DNA from: Chitinophaga pendula
Lineage (GTDB): Bacteria > Bacteroidota > Bacteroidia > Chitinophagales > Chitinophagaceae
DNA length: 64,000 nt
Assembly (NCBI RefSeq): GCF_020386615.1
Contig: NZ_CP077769.1
Location: 3,906,001 to 3,970,000 of the forward strand
Direction: 5' to 3'
The position numbers and the translations under genes are program-made. This document shows positions 7,283-19,000 of the stretch, in pieces (the first letter of the stretch is position 1; each line of letters starts with the position of its first letter). The notes below the pieces were generated by a model. That model was not told the origin of the DNA. It saw nothing but the letters and a program-made list of their open reading frames with translations, and made no database searches.

Positions 7283-9778
7283 ATGAAAAACAACCGGCTG
7301 AATGCTGTTTTGCCACACCTGGTCGTAGTAATCATTTTCCTGCTGATTGCTATTCTATACTGCAAACCCGTACTCGATGGGAAAGTACTGAGCCAGCACG
7401 ATTCCATCCAATGGCAAGGAATGGCTCATGAAGCCTTACAATATAAGGAACAACATGGTATTCCACCATTATGGACTGTCAGCATGTTCGGCGGCATGCC
7501 CACCTACCAGATAGCCGTTGAGTCTCCTTATCACATTGGAGAAATTATCCCTAAGATATTATCCCTGGGCCTACCCATACCTATCAACTTCTTATTTCTG
7601 GCAGCCGTTGGCTTTTATCTTTTATGTATTGTCTTAAGAGTAAGACCATGGATTGCTTTTATAGGCGCCATCGCGTACGCCTATGCCAGCTATAACGTGA
7701 TAATAATAGCAGCGGGGCACGATACTAAGATGCTGGCGATGTGCTACATGCCGGCGGTATTAGCCGGTGTACTACTGATACTACGGAAGAAGTATTTTTT
7801 GGGCACGGGGCTTACAGCGCTATTCATGATTTACCTGATAGGGGCCAACCACCTGCAGATCACCTATTATTTCTTTTTACTACTGGGCATGCTCGGTATC
7901 GCATATGCGGTATATTGTATCCGGGAAAAACAGGTTAAACACCTGCTGATCAGCGGAGCATTGATCGCTCTTGCCGCGATGCTGGGTGTCGCCAGCAACC
8001 TAATGCTGATGTGGACTACCTATGAGTATTCTCATGAAAGTATACGTGGAGGACAATCGGAGCTCTCGCCATTAGCAGAACAGAAGGGGCTTACTACAAC
8101 AGGAGGTCTGGATAAAACCTATGCATTCCGCTACAGTGTGGGACAGCTGGAGACTTTCACCTTCCTTGTACCCAACCTGATGGGAAGCAGCGACGTAAAA
8201 CTGACAACCTCTTCCAATACCTATAAAGAGCTTACTACGCTGGGTATCCCTCCAGTAGAAGCTGAACGTATGATCCAGCAATGGCCGATGTACTGGGGTA
8301 ATCAGCCTTGGACATCTGCTACCTACCTCGGGGCAATTATTTGTTTTCTGGCGGTGCTTGGATTCATTTTAACTAAATCCTGGCACAGATGGTGGATACT
8401 GGCGATCACCATACTTTCGATATTGATGATGTGGGGCGATAATCTGGCGTCTTTCAACTATTTCCTCTTTGATCACCTACCTTTCTATAACAAATTCAGA
8501 GCGCCTTCTATTATTGTTGTATTACCTCAGCTAACATTTGCATTGCTGGCAGTAATGGGGCTCAATGAATTAATAACAGCCCAATCCGATAAAAAGGAAC
8601 TGTTCAAAAATTTAAAACTCGCAGGTATGATCACCGGCGGCCTGTTGGTCCTGCTGCTGATCATGTCTACCAGCCTGTCTTTTACTAATATCTCCAATGA
8701 CCCTGAACATCCAAGAGGGGATGATCGCTTCAAAGCGCAATTGGTACAAATGTCTCAGGGTAATACTACTGTGGTAGATACGATGATGCGTGCACTCAGG
8801 GAAGACCGTGCGTCATTGTACCGCTCCGATGTAATACGCTCAGCAGTGTTGGTCGGACTGGCATTTTTACTATTGTGGCTGTTCCTCAAAGGAAAGGTCA
8901 ATGGTAAAGTGATGACGGGAGGACTGGCTGTTTTAGTGTTGTTTGACCTCCTACAGATCGATCGCCGCTTTGTGGATGATAGTAATTTTGTGGAGCAGAG
9001 CAACTATAGGGCGATGTTTCAGCCATCTCCTGCAGATCAGCAGATACTACAAGACAAAGATCCCTATTACCGGGTGTACAATCTGGCAGGCGATCCATTC
9101 AATGATGCGATGACTTCCTACTTCCATAAATCCATTGGTGGCTATCATGCAGCCAAGCTGCAATTATACCAGGATCTCATAGAACGCCAAATTGCTAAAA
9201 ACAACATACAGGTATTAAACATGTTAAATACCAAGTATGTTATCCAGGCCGGACAAGACGGACAACCGGTAGCACAGCGTAATCCGGAAGCATTGGGTAA
9301 CGCCTGGTTTGTTAAAGGTATCGTATGGGCAGCGAATGCCGACGCAGAAATGCAGACATTGGATCATATGAATACCCGGGATAGCGTAGTGATAGATCAA
9401 CGCTTTAAATCCCAGGTAACTACCCAACCGGTATTCGACTCATCAGCGACCATTCAGCTGAAGAAAAATGACCTCAACAGTATCTCTTATACGGCCAGCT
9501 CCACTAAGCCTCAATTTGCGGTGTTCTCGGAGATCTACTATAAGGCTGGCTGGCATGCCTACATAGATGGTAAAGAGGTGCCTTATGCACGCGTAAACTA
9601 TGCCCTGCGTGGTCTTATGGTCCCAGCCGGTAAACATGAAATAGCATTCCGCTTTGAACCCGCTTCTTATTACAAAGGGATCAAGATCTCCTTATTCAGC
9701 TATATCGCGACATTGCTTTTGATAGCAGCAGGCATTGGCATGGCCTTCCGACGTAAAAAAGAGCCGGTAACAGCATAA
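7283..9778 (+). CDS. YfhO-family polytopic membrane protein
   Basis: The product has 831 aa. It has many membrane helices from the N-terminus (LVVVIIFLLIAILY) to about residue 560, a large extracytoplasmic region with sequence such as DPYYRVYNLAGDPF and SIGGYHAAKLQLYQDL, and a final membrane helix before the basic tail RRKKE. The QWQGMAHEAL and WTVSMFGGMPTYQ segments are typical of YfhO proteins in Bacteroidota. YfhO members belong to the GT-C-like membrane glycosyltransferase group and are linked to glycosylation of envelope polymers in Firmicutes; the substrate here is unknown. The gene is probably a single transcription unit, with a -7-like box upstream and a strong terminator downstream. 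Confidence 0.85.
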   Translation: MKNNRLNAVLPHLVVVIIFLLIAILYCKPVLDGKVLSQHDSIQWQGMAHEALQYKEQHGIPPLWTVSMFGGMPTYQIAVESPYHIGEIIPKILSLGLPIPINFLFLAAVGFYLLCIVLRVRPWIAFIGAIAYAYASYNVIIIAAGHDTKMLAMCYMPAVLAGVLLILRKKYFLGTGLTALFMIYLIGANHLQITYYFFLLLGMLGIAYAVYCIREKQVKHLLISGALIALAAMLGVASNLMLMWTTYEYSHESIRGGQSELSPLAEQKGLTTTGGLDKTYAFRYSVGQLETFTFLVPNLMGSSDVKLTTSSNTYKELTTLGIPPVEAERMIQQWPMYWGNQPWTSATYLGAIICFLAVLGFILTKSWHRWWILAITILSILMMWGDNLASFNYFLFDHLPFYNKFRAPSIIVVLPQLTFALLAVMGLNELITAQSDKKELFKNLKLAGMITGGLLVLLLIMSTSLSFTNISNDPEHPRGDDRFKAQLVQMSQGNTTVVDTMMRALREDRASLYRSDVIRSAVLVGLAFLLLWLFLKGKVNGKVMTGGLAVLVLFDLLQIDRRFVDDSNFVEQSNYRAMFQPSPADQQILQDKDPYYRVYNLAGDPFNDAMTSYFHKSIGGYHAAKLQLYQDLIERQIAKNNIQVLNMLNTKYVIQAGQDGQPVAQRNPEALGNAWFVKGIVWAANADAEMQTLDHMNTRDSVVIDQRFKSQVTTQPVFDSSATIQLKKNDLNSISYTASSTKPQFAVFSEIYYKAGWHAYIDGKEVPYARVNYALRGLMVPAGKHEIAFRFEPASYYKGIKISLFSYIATLLLIAAGIGMAFRRKKEPVTA

Positions 9779-9797
9779 AATATCCGTAATCATATTT

Positions 9798-9840
9798 AAA
9801 AAGGCCGGAGAGATGATATCATCTCTCCGGCCTTTTTTTT
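9798..9840 (+). terminator. Rho-independent terminator
   Basis: A near-perfect GC-rich palindrome centred at 9817/9818 (AAGGCCGGAGAGATGAT and its complement) is followed by a run of T to 9840. It lies 20 bp after the YfhO-family stop codon. This is the clearest terminator in the window. Confidence 0.9.
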
Positions 9841-9916
9841 GCAAATAGTTATCAGCACAAAAGTGGACTATCTACTTTTATTTATTTTGGACCATACATA
9901 TCATCTTATCCGTATT

Positions 9917-9924
9917 TACCTTTG
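9917..9924 (+). promoter_or_regulatory. Possible Bacteroidota -7 box (TAccTTTG)
   Basis: It matches TAnnTTTG and lies 31 bp before the acetyltransferase ATG. A TTTG occurs 27 bp upstream, longer than the usual 19-21 bp spacing, so the -33 element is doubtful. Confidence 0.4.
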
Positions 9925-9955
9925 TATATCACCTATTCATTCAAACTGAGTACCA

Positions 9956-10495
9956 ATGACATTTGACATACAACCGGTTTTAGAAAATGAGATCATCGCA
10001 CTTTACCCTTTGGAGGAAGACGATTTTGAAGCACTATACACCGTTGCCGCAGATCCGAAGGTATGGGAACAACATCCTAATAAGGATCGTTGGAAAAGAG
10101 AGGTATTTCAGGTATTCTTTGAAGGGGCTATTAAAAGTAAAGGTGCTTTTAAAATAATAGATAAACTCACCGGCGAAGTAGCTGGCAGTACACGGTTTTA
10201 TGACTATAACTCATCTGACAACAGCATCCTGATTGGATACACCTTCTATGCCACCCGATATTGGGGAAAAGGTATTAATCCGACGGTTAAAAAGCTAATG
10301 CTGGACTATATCTTCCAATTCGTCTCAACAGCCATTTTTCAAGTTGGTGCTGACAATATCCGTTCACAAATTGCAGTCGGTCGTCTGGGTGCCCGAAAAA
10401 TAGCTGAACAGGAAATGACCTATTACGGAGAACCTCCCAAATTCAACTTCGTTTACGCACTATCAAAAGACGAATGGCAAAACAGACAGTTATAA
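9956..10495 (+). CDS. GNAT-family N-acetyltransferase (RimJ/RimL-like)
   Basis: The product has 179 aa. It starts with a strand-turn of the RimJ/RimL type (LENEIIALYPLEEDDFEALY). The GNAT core has the beta4 strand ILIGYTFYATRYWGKGINPTVKKLML, with GKGINP at the acetyl-CoA pyrophosphate-binding turn (the usual Q/RxxGxG/A site), and a C-terminal FVYALSKDEW strand. It would transfer acetyl from acetyl-CoA to an amine; the substrate is unknown. The gene is convergent with the receptor gene, with only 19 bp between stop codons. Because it is on the opposite strand it is unlikely to belong to the NRPS operon, though self-resistance by acetylation cannot be excluded. Confidence 0.82.
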   Translation: MTFDIQPVLENEIIALYPLEEDDFEALYTVAADPKVWEQHPNKDRWKREVFQVFFEGAIKSKGAFKIIDKLTGEVAGSTRFYDYNSSDNSILIGYTFYATRYWGKGINPTVKKLMLDYIFQFVSTAIFQVGADNIRSQIAVGRLGARKIAEQEMTYYGEPPKFNFVYALSKDEWQNRQL

Positions 10496-10514
10496 TACTG
10501 GTAAAGACAAGAAA

Positions 10515-12980
10515 TTATTTACCACCGATCCGGCTTTCTTCACTCTGAATACCCGTCTTCCTCACCCGACTGCTTCCCATCTTGCCAAACTTATAGGTAA
10601 ATGTCAGGTTGACCAGGCGGGTATCGAAAGTATTCGAGAAAGAAACATTAGCATGTGTGATCTCTATCGTACGTTTGACATTCCAGCTTTTGAAGATATC
10701 GCGGACCGTAAGGCTTATCATACCGTTATCCCCTAAGATCTTCTTTTGGGTGGCGAAGTGCACCTGCCATACAGGTTGCAATATAGCAGGACCTAATATC
10801 ATACTACTCCGGTAAAAACCGCTGAGTTCCATTCCCCATCCCTTATTAAACCGGAATTGACTGCTTCCTGTCATTCGGACCGTTGTAAGATCCCTATCAA
10901 GATATCCATCCTTAAAGAATGCTCCTTTATAGTAAGTATTCATCAATTCCCCATACAAGTTGATCGTCCACCATTTATAAAGCGGCACCGTGCCATTAGC
11001 ATTTATACCTATCCCTCTTACTTTGTCTATATTAACTGTTCCGCCGATAAAGGCCTTATCTACCTGCTCGTAGACCTGTGTAATATTATCCTGCGTCAGG
11101 TTGTAGACCAGCCCTAACCTGATCTTATCACCATAGCTGTAGGCTAGTTCAACATTAGACGAATATTCCGGTTGCAACACAGGATTACCGGTGATCGAAG
11201 TATATCTGTCATAGAAAAATATAGAAGGATTCAGGTCCTGGTAGGTTGGCCGAGTAATTCTTCTTCCGGCCGAAAAGGTCAGCTGCTGATCATGGATACT
11301 GTCCAGTTTGTAGGACACAAATAAGGTAGGGAACAGATCTGTATAGTTCAACCTGAAAGAGGAATCCCGCTTATTAACAAAATCATACCTGGATGCCCGG
11401 CCATAGGTATTCTCCACTCTCAGCCCTGCCTGTATGGAGACCCTGTTCAATTCTCTTCGCAAACTCAGGTAGAAAGCATTAATATTCTCTTTATACTCAA
11501 ACCGGTTATTAAGACTTTCATTCGGAACTATCTCCTCCCCCCGTTTATTGAAGTAGATTCCTTCACTGTTCCTCCTGGAATAGGTAATCTGTGCCCCAGC
11601 GGACATTTTGATATCTCCCCATATGCGGCTGTCATAGTCGGTCCTGGCACTATAGATCTTCGCGGTAAAGGGTGTATTGGAGATCAACACATACCTGTTA
11701 TCAAACGTATTATTCGAAAGGTAAGTATCGTTCTCCGACAGTTGATTGGTTTTATCTTTAAAATCAAGGTAGTCCAGCGAGAGATTCAGCTCTTGCTCAG
11801 GATTGTCAAATTGATTACGCAAGTACAGGCTTACCGCATTATTCCTAGCATTATCCGTCAGGTTGCTTTTTACATACATCGTAGAATCCGGTGTTCCGGG
11901 AACCTGGCTAAATACATTTTTGTAACTACCTCTCTCCTTATAGGGACTATAAAATCCACTATAGGCAATACCAATACTTGTCTGCGGACGGATATCATAA
12001 TCAATCCCTATCTTATAATTGGTGCTTTTTTTACTGCTGGCTTCATAATAGTGCTGTGCTAACGTGTAATTATCTATTCCTCCCGGATAATCATACTTCC
12101 TGTCCCGGTAAGAATCAAAATAGTTATTCAATACGGAATAGCTGGCATTACCATAAATATTCACTTTATTATTCCTGTAATTAAAATTCAGGGAATTATT
12201 AGTCCTTGCATAGCTGCCTTGACCGTAACTAAGTGTAAGATTACTATTGAATCCCTTTGTTTTGATCTTTTTGGTCCTGATATTGATAATCCCCGCGGTT
12301 CCACTTGCGTCGTATTTTGCTGGCGGATTAGGCATGATCTCGATCTTGTCTATTGTACCAGCCGGGAAAGACTTTAAATAGTTGGACAGATCCTTTCCGG
12401 AAATATGTGCCGGCCTATCATCTACGAAGATCTTGACGCCTGCACGCCCTCTCAGGCTAATTCCACCTTCTTCAGAGACACTGATCCCAGGGGAATTTCC
12501 TAAGATATCCAGTGCATTGGCACCCGCATTGGCAATAAGTGTATTCACATTCACTACCTGTCGGTCCAGTTGCTGCTCAACCAGTGGCTTTTGTTCAGAC
12601 TGTACAACCACCTCTTTGAGATTACGATTGTCACTAATCTCTAATGCTATTACCGGCAGTTCGACAATACGATGATATTGGTCAATGGTAATGGGAGGAG
12701 CACTATATTTTTTAAATACGAGATGACTGACCTCCAGCCCATATTCACCACTATCCAGCCCTACAAAAGAAAAATTACCTGTTTTATCACTGATCGTCGT
12801 ACGATAAAACAGGGTATCTTTTTGCTTTTTAAGAAAGATGGTTGCGCCCTCGATATTTGCGGTCGTTCCTTGCTGGATAATATGTCCCGTTATAGTTCCT
12901 TGTACATTCGTTTGCGCGTGAGCATCTTTTGAAAGCCAAGTAAAAAATAGCAGGAAATATAATGGGGTCCATCTCATCAT
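10515..12980 (-). CDS. TonB-dependent receptor-like outer-membrane beta-barrel protein
   Basis: The product has 821 aa from the ATG at 12980; an ATG at 13013 is in frame, but the 12980 start opens directly into a signal peptide (RWTPLYFLLFFTWL ... AHAQ). It has an N-terminal CarboxypepD_reg-like domain (GTITGHIIQQG to DSGEYGLEV), then a TonB plug (ALDILGNSPGISV, LRGRAGVKIFVDD, IDKIEIMPNPPAKYDASGT) and a large beta-barrel of the outer-membrane beta-barrel-3 family, ending in strand-rich LTFTYKFGKM with a short basic tail. It begins 58 bp after the stop codon of the last NRPS gene on the same strand, with no terminator visible, so it is probably the last gene of the NRPS transcription unit. It could take up or sense the peptide or its metal complex. 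Unrelated uptake (for example of sugars or peptides) is also possible. Confidence 0.85.
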   Translation of the reverse strand: MMRWTPLYFLLFFTWLSKDAHAQTNVQGTITGHIIQQGTTANIEGATIFLKKQKDTLFYRTTISDKTGNFSFVGLDSGEYGLEVSHLVFKKYSAPPITIDQYHRIVELPVIALEISDNRNLKEVVVQSEQKPLVEQQLDRQVVNVNTLIANAGANALDILGNSPGISVSEEGGISLRGRAGVKIFVDDRPAHISGKDLSNYLKSFPAGTIDKIEIMPNPPAKYDASGTAGIINIRTKKIKTKGFNSNLTLSYGQGSYARTNNSLNFNYRNNKVNIYGNASYSVLNNYFDSYRDRKYDYPGGIDNYTLAQHYYEASSKKSTNYKIGIDYDIRPQTSIGIAYSGFYSPYKERGSYKNVFSQVPGTPDSTMYVKSNLTDNARNNAVSLYLRNQFDNPEQELNLSLDYLDFKDKTNQLSENDTYLSNNTFDNRYVLISNTPFTAKIYSARTDYDSRIWGDIKMSAGAQITYSRRNSEGIYFNKRGEEIVPNESLNNRFEYKENINAFYLSLRRELNRVSIQAGLRVENTYGRASRYDFVNKRDSSFRLNYTDLFPTLFVSYKLDSIHDQQLTFSAGRRITRPTYQDLNPSIFFYDRYTSITGNPVLQPEYSSNVELAYSYGDKIRLGLVYNLTQDNITQVYEQVDKAFIGGTVNIDKVRGIGINANGTVPLYKWWTINLYGELMNTYYKGAFFKDGYLDRDLTTVRMTGSSQFRFNKGWGMELSGFYRSSMILGPAILQPVWQVHFATQKKILGDNGMISLTVRDIFKSWNVKRTIEITHANVSFSNTFDTRLVNLTFTYKFGKMGSSRVRKTGIQSEESRIGGK

Positions 12981-13038
12981 AGGGTATTCAATTGAAATAC
13001 AATAATAAAGCATTATGAATTTATTTCCATTTGACAGC

Positions 13039-16000
13039 TCATTTTATTTTTGCTGTCAAATGTTCTCCAATCAACGCAATACTCTGCTGTAACATCGTAT
13101 CATGATTACCCGGCACTGTGTAGACTTCTACTTTTGTGAAGTACTGTTTCCACCCCAGGCCCTCTGCTATGTTGTACCATGGTGTATCTCTTCCTTTTAT
13201 AAGTACCAGCGGTATATCCAGCTTTCTACCGCTTAGCTGACGAGACATCATTTCATTGGTAGCCTGTAATTCGAACAATTGCATCATGGCAGATAAACCT
13301 GCCGGTTTGATACTAATCTGCTGATCAACAGTTTTCATTAACAGCTGTTTCATCCCCTTCACCGTATGTTCCTTCTGCATATTGCGCTCGAGTTCGCTCA
13401 CCCAACGTGGGTAAGGGAATCTGATCACACCATATTGTTCAAAAATGCCAGCGGCGATCTTCGTCAGCAATGAAGCCTTATTAATTTCTTGTTCTGAGGT
13501 ATGTATAGTGTCTCCTGCCGCTACATCAATAATGCCAACCATAGCCACCTGTGCTCCCTGTTCTTCCAGTATACTGGCCATTTCATATGCAATACAACCA
13601 CCAAATGAATGCCCGATAAGCTGATATGGCCCATGCGGTTGTATCTCCCGTATCCAGGCAACCTGTTGTCTGGCAATATCCGCCAGTTGCTGTAACGGCT
13701 CTTCTCCTTCAAAGGAGCCCTGCATTTGTATGCCATAGATCTGATAAGGTGTGTCTATCCCCATTGCCAGTGCTTCATAAGCATTACTTACACCTTTGGA
13801 CCCTGGTAAAATAAACAGCGAACGTTCTGCCGTTCCTGCCCTTAGCAACGTCAGATGAGGCTGCACTGTTTCCCTTTTCTGCCGGGTTATTTCCTGTAAG
13901 ACTCGCCCTTTTTCGATCAATGCAGCCTGAGACCTGATATCCTGGCACTCAAACAACTGATCAAGCGATAGATGCTCACCAGCTAGCCGATGTAGTAACT
14001 GTACTGCCAGCAGAGAATGCCCACCCAGGTCAAAAAAATTATCCTGTAATCCCACCTTTTCTACCTCCAGCAATTCCTGCCATATCTGCGCCAGCATCTT
14101 CTCAATATCCGTTACCGGGGCTATATATCCTGAAGTACCTAGATGTATATCATCCCTGACCGAAAGAGCAAGCCGGTCCATCTTACCATTAGTAGTAAGC
14201 GGCAGCTGTTCCATCAGTATCAGGTCCTGCGGGATCATGTAATCTGGCAGCCGCTCTTTTAATCCTATCCGTATGTGTCGCTGTAACTGTTCCACATTCC
14301 CTTCAAACTGATGAAAAACATCCGCCTTAGGTACATAATAGGCTACTAATTTATTATTACCCGTTGTATCTTTTTTTACGACAACACAATTTGCGGCCAA
14401 CACCTCCAGTTCATGAAGTACTGTTTCCACTTCACCTGGCTCCATGCGATACCCCCTTATCTTCACCTGTTCATCCCGACGTCCTATATATTCAATATTC
14501 CCATCCGGCAACCAACGGGCAAGATCTCCGGTTTTATATACGCGCTCTCCCGTTATGAAAGGGCTGTTGATAAATTGCCGCGCCGTTAACGCTGGTTGAT
14601 TTAAATACCCTCTTGCAACCTGCACACCACCTATGAGCAATTCCCCCATCACACCTATCGGTGCAGGCTCGTAATGCTCATTCACTATATAGATATGCAC
14701 ATTATCCAATGGTTTGCCGATTGGATAATATCCTGTTGGTAGGTGCTGCTCACTATTAGCTTTACAAGTGTATACGGTAGCACCAACAGTTGCTTCCGTA
14801 GGACCGTATTCATTCACTATATCAACTGGCAGCTTTCTGCTGGTCAGTGACTGGACATGGCCTGCATACAATGCCTCTCCTCCTAATATGATCCTGTCCG
14901 CAAATCCTTTCTCATAGCGGGCAATGTAAGGTTCCAATAATACCATGTGAGCAGGGGTCAGTTTGATGAAATCATAGTTACCCTGCACCAAAAGATCTTC
15001 GTCGTTGATGGTTTCCAACCCCACTCCGCTTGCGAACACCACACATTTACCGGCAAGCAACGGCACAAATAAGGCCGTCAGAGAAGCGTCAAATGTATAG
15101 GACAGATGAGAAAGGCTGCCAATACCAACACCTTCACTTATATATCTTTTCTGACTGTTCAACAGGTAATTTACCAGGCTGTCGTGCGCTATCATGACAC
15201 CTTTGGGCATTCCCGTAGAGCCGGACGTATAGATTACATACGCCAGTTGTTGCGGTATGATCTCCGGCAACACCCCCTCTGATACAGGTAAATCAGCATA
15301 TATACTTTCATCCTGTATATTAAGGACCGGTATCCCCACGTCAGGTAGTGCTCTCATAGCCGCTGCATCACTCAATACTACCTGGGCAGCCATATCCTCC
15401 AGCAAATAAACAATCCTGGCTGCCGGAGCATCCGGATCGACAGGCACATAAGCGCCTCCAGCCTTTAAAATTCCAATGATCGCTATTAACATATCAACGG
15501 AACGGCGCATAAAAACCGGTACCAATGCCTCCTTTCCTACACCTCTTTCCGTCAACAAATTTGCCAATTGTGTTGCTTGGTCTTGCAACTCCCGGTAACT
15601 TAACTGCCTGCTATTGTCCTTCACTGCAATGTTATCAGGTGTTGCTTTAACCTGGCGATCAAACAGTGCCACAAATGTAGTATCCGGATATTCGACGTTA
15701 GTATCATTAAATTCAAATAGTAATTGCCTTCTCTCCGCTTCACCAAGTAGGGGAATTTTTCCAGTCACCTCATGAGGATTGGATACAATTCCATCCAATA
15801 AGCATTGATAATGTTCCATCAACCTTTGTACGGTTTCTCTACGATACAAAGCCGTACTATATTCCACATAAATACTTATACCTTGAGAGGTTTCCCGGAC
15901 GCTAACACTGAAATCATATTTTGCTGTAACATGTGCATATGCAACAGGAGTGAGTATCAGTTCATACAACTCCGTATCAGTAGCTACCGGTGTATTCTGA

Positions 16001-19000
16001 AATGTGAACATGACCTGGAATACCGGGGTACGACTCATATCCCGCTCCACTCCCAGCGCCTCCACCACCTTCTCAAAGGGAACCTCCTGGTGTTCATAAG
16101 CGGATAAGGTCTCCTGTTTCACCTGTTGTAAAAAGCTGATAAAAGATCCCTCTCCGGAGACCTCACTCCGCAACGCCAATGCATTGACAAAAAAACCAAT
16201 CAAACCTTCTATCTCCTGGTGATTACGGTTGGCTACACCTGTACCTACACAGATATCCGATTGTCCTGTATAGCGATACAATAATACCTTGAAGGCAGCC
16301 AGTAACGTCATGAACAGCGTCGTTCCTTCCTGACGCGACAAATCCAACAATTTATCACTCAGACATATAGGTAAAGTGGTAGATACACTGTCGCCCTCCA
16401 TGCTTTGGATCGCCGGCCGAGCATAGTCTACTGGTAGTGCCAATGGCGTCACTCCTGACAAACGCGATCGCCAGTAGGAAAGCTCTCCGTCCAGCAACGC
16501 TCCCTGTATGTATTGACGCTGCCACCAGGCATAGTCGGCATATTGTACAGGCAGTGAAGGTAAAACCACATCTTCTCCCTTTACATAACTACGATACAGT
16601 GTCATCAGTTCAGTGGTCAGAATAGAAACAGACCACCCGTCAAAAGCAATATGATGCAATAATACAAACAGCGTATGTTCTCCGGGACTATGCCCTATTA
16701 CCGTAACCCGCAGCATATAGTCTGACGACAAGTCAAAAGGGATCGCGCCTGCTGCCGACAGATAAGCAGCAATACTCTCATGTGTGGCCAATAACACTGA
16801 CGCCGGCTGATATTCCAACTCCCAGTCTGACCAGGGTAAAATATGCTGATAACCTATACCTGCGTCCTCCCGGATCACCGTACGTAATATCTCATGTCGA
16901 CGGACAATCTCCCGGAAAGCAGACCTCAGCGCTGATATATTCAAAAAGCCACTCATCCGGAAGACCCAGGGCATATGATAAGGAATGCTTCCCTGCAAAC
17001 GGTCGATAAACCATAAACGTTCCTGCGCAAAAGATAAGGGAACACGATCCCTAGCAGGATGTGCGCTGATAGCAGGCAATAAAGAAGATAACTGGCCCGC
17101 CTCCAGGTGACCAGACAATGCTGATATCGTCGGGTAGATAAAAATATCTTTAACACTTACCTCCAATGACAGCTCCTTGCGGATCGCTGACACCAGTCGC
17201 GTCACCAACAGCGAATGACCTCCCAAAACAAAAAAATTGTCCGATAAACCTATCCGCTCTACACCCAACATAGTGGACCAGATCCTGGCCAACGAACACT
17301 CCATTAATGTGCGGGGAGCAATATAATCTGCTGTGCGATCCAGATGGCTCATGGGATCCGGTAACGCTCGTTTGTCTATTTTTCCATTGGCAGTCAGCGG
17401 CAGGGCATCCAGCGGGATCACCAACGATGGATGCATATATTCGGGCAGACGACCACGTAGGTAATCCAGGAGCTTTACCGCTTCAATATCCTTACCTACC
17501 ACATAAGCCACCAAACGATGCTGAGCTACCACCACCACCGCCTGCTGTACAGAGGAACACTCTTCCAGGACCGATGCGATCTCGCTGGGCTCTATACGGT
17601 AACCGCGTACCTTCACCTGCTCATCTATACGACCATGATATTCGATATTCCCATCAGGTAGCCAGCGAACAAGATCTCCGGTACGATACAAACGACCATC
17701 CCGCAAGTCACTCCACCGGTCCGCAACAAAACGACTAGCTGTCTGGTCCGGCAGATGCAGATATCCTATCGCTACCTGCACGCCCCCCAGATAAAGCTCT
17801 CCGGTTACACCTACAGGTACCGGGTTACCTTGTACATCCAATATGTAAGCCGACACACCAGCCAACGGTTTACCAATCGGCAAAGTAGACAACCTGGCAG
17901 CATGCTCCTCATCATAACGGTAGATAGTCGCTGTCACAGTCGTCTCTGTAGGACCATACTCATTATAAAAAGCAGCCACCTTTTGCCAACGCGCAGCCAG
18001 AGATTTACTACATGCCTCTCCTCCCGCAATCACCCGACGAAGGCGGCCGTTACTAAATGGTGTCAAGGTCTCTAAAAAGCCTGGCGTCGCATGTAAGTGA
18101 GTTACACCACTGGATACCAGGAACCGCTCAAACAGACCAGTCTCCAGCTGCAGCCCTTCCCGGAAAAGTACCAGGGTAGCACCGTGCAGCAACGCCAGAA
18201 ATAACTGTTCTACAGATGCATCAAAACTATAATTGGAAAACTGTAAGATCCGTTCGCCAGCCTCAATATTGAACAGCGCTCTTTGCGTATGGATCAAACT
18301 AACAACTGAACGTTGAGATACCATCACGCCTTTAGGACGCCCTGTTGATCCGGAAGTATAGATCACATAAGCAGGATCATCACCGCCTGCTAAAGCCTGC
18401 GGTAAAACATCCGGATGAGCTTCCTCGCCAGATAATACTTCTTCTACCACCAAAATAGCCAAGGACGTACCATCCGATAATAATCCCTTGCAGCGTTGGT
18501 TACTGACCACTACCTGTGCGCTCGTATCTTCCAGCATATAAGTGATCCGAGAAAGTGGATAACCCGGATCTATCGGTACATAGGCACCTCCGGCCTTCAA
18601 AATACCGAGTATACCAACGATCATCTCCATAGAACGATCTATACACAATGGTACCAGGCTACCCGCCTTCACACCTTTAGATTGCAGCGCTACTCCCAGC
18701 CGGTCGCTATAAGCGTCCAGCGTAGCGTAACTCATCGTAGTATCTTCAAAAAGTAATGCGGTAGCTGCAGGTGTACGTGCTGCTGCCGCTCGGAATAATG
18801 CCGGAAGGGTCTTCTCCTCCGCTGGTATCACTGGGGCAGGACTACGAAAATCATGCAGCAGTTGCTGCAGCTCATCCGATCCCAGCATACCTAATTCACC
18901 AATAGTTGTATGCTTGTCTGCAACGATCGATTCCAGCAAATTGCGATAATGTATTAATAACCGTTCAATCGTATTCCGGGCATATAAAGCGGTAGCATAT

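Noticed and set aside
10499..10524. A 7-bp inverted repeat (TGGTAAA/TTTACCA) between the convergent acetyltransferase and receptor genes
   Set aside because: Short AT-rich stem overlapping a stop codon without a T-tract; not convincing as a terminator.
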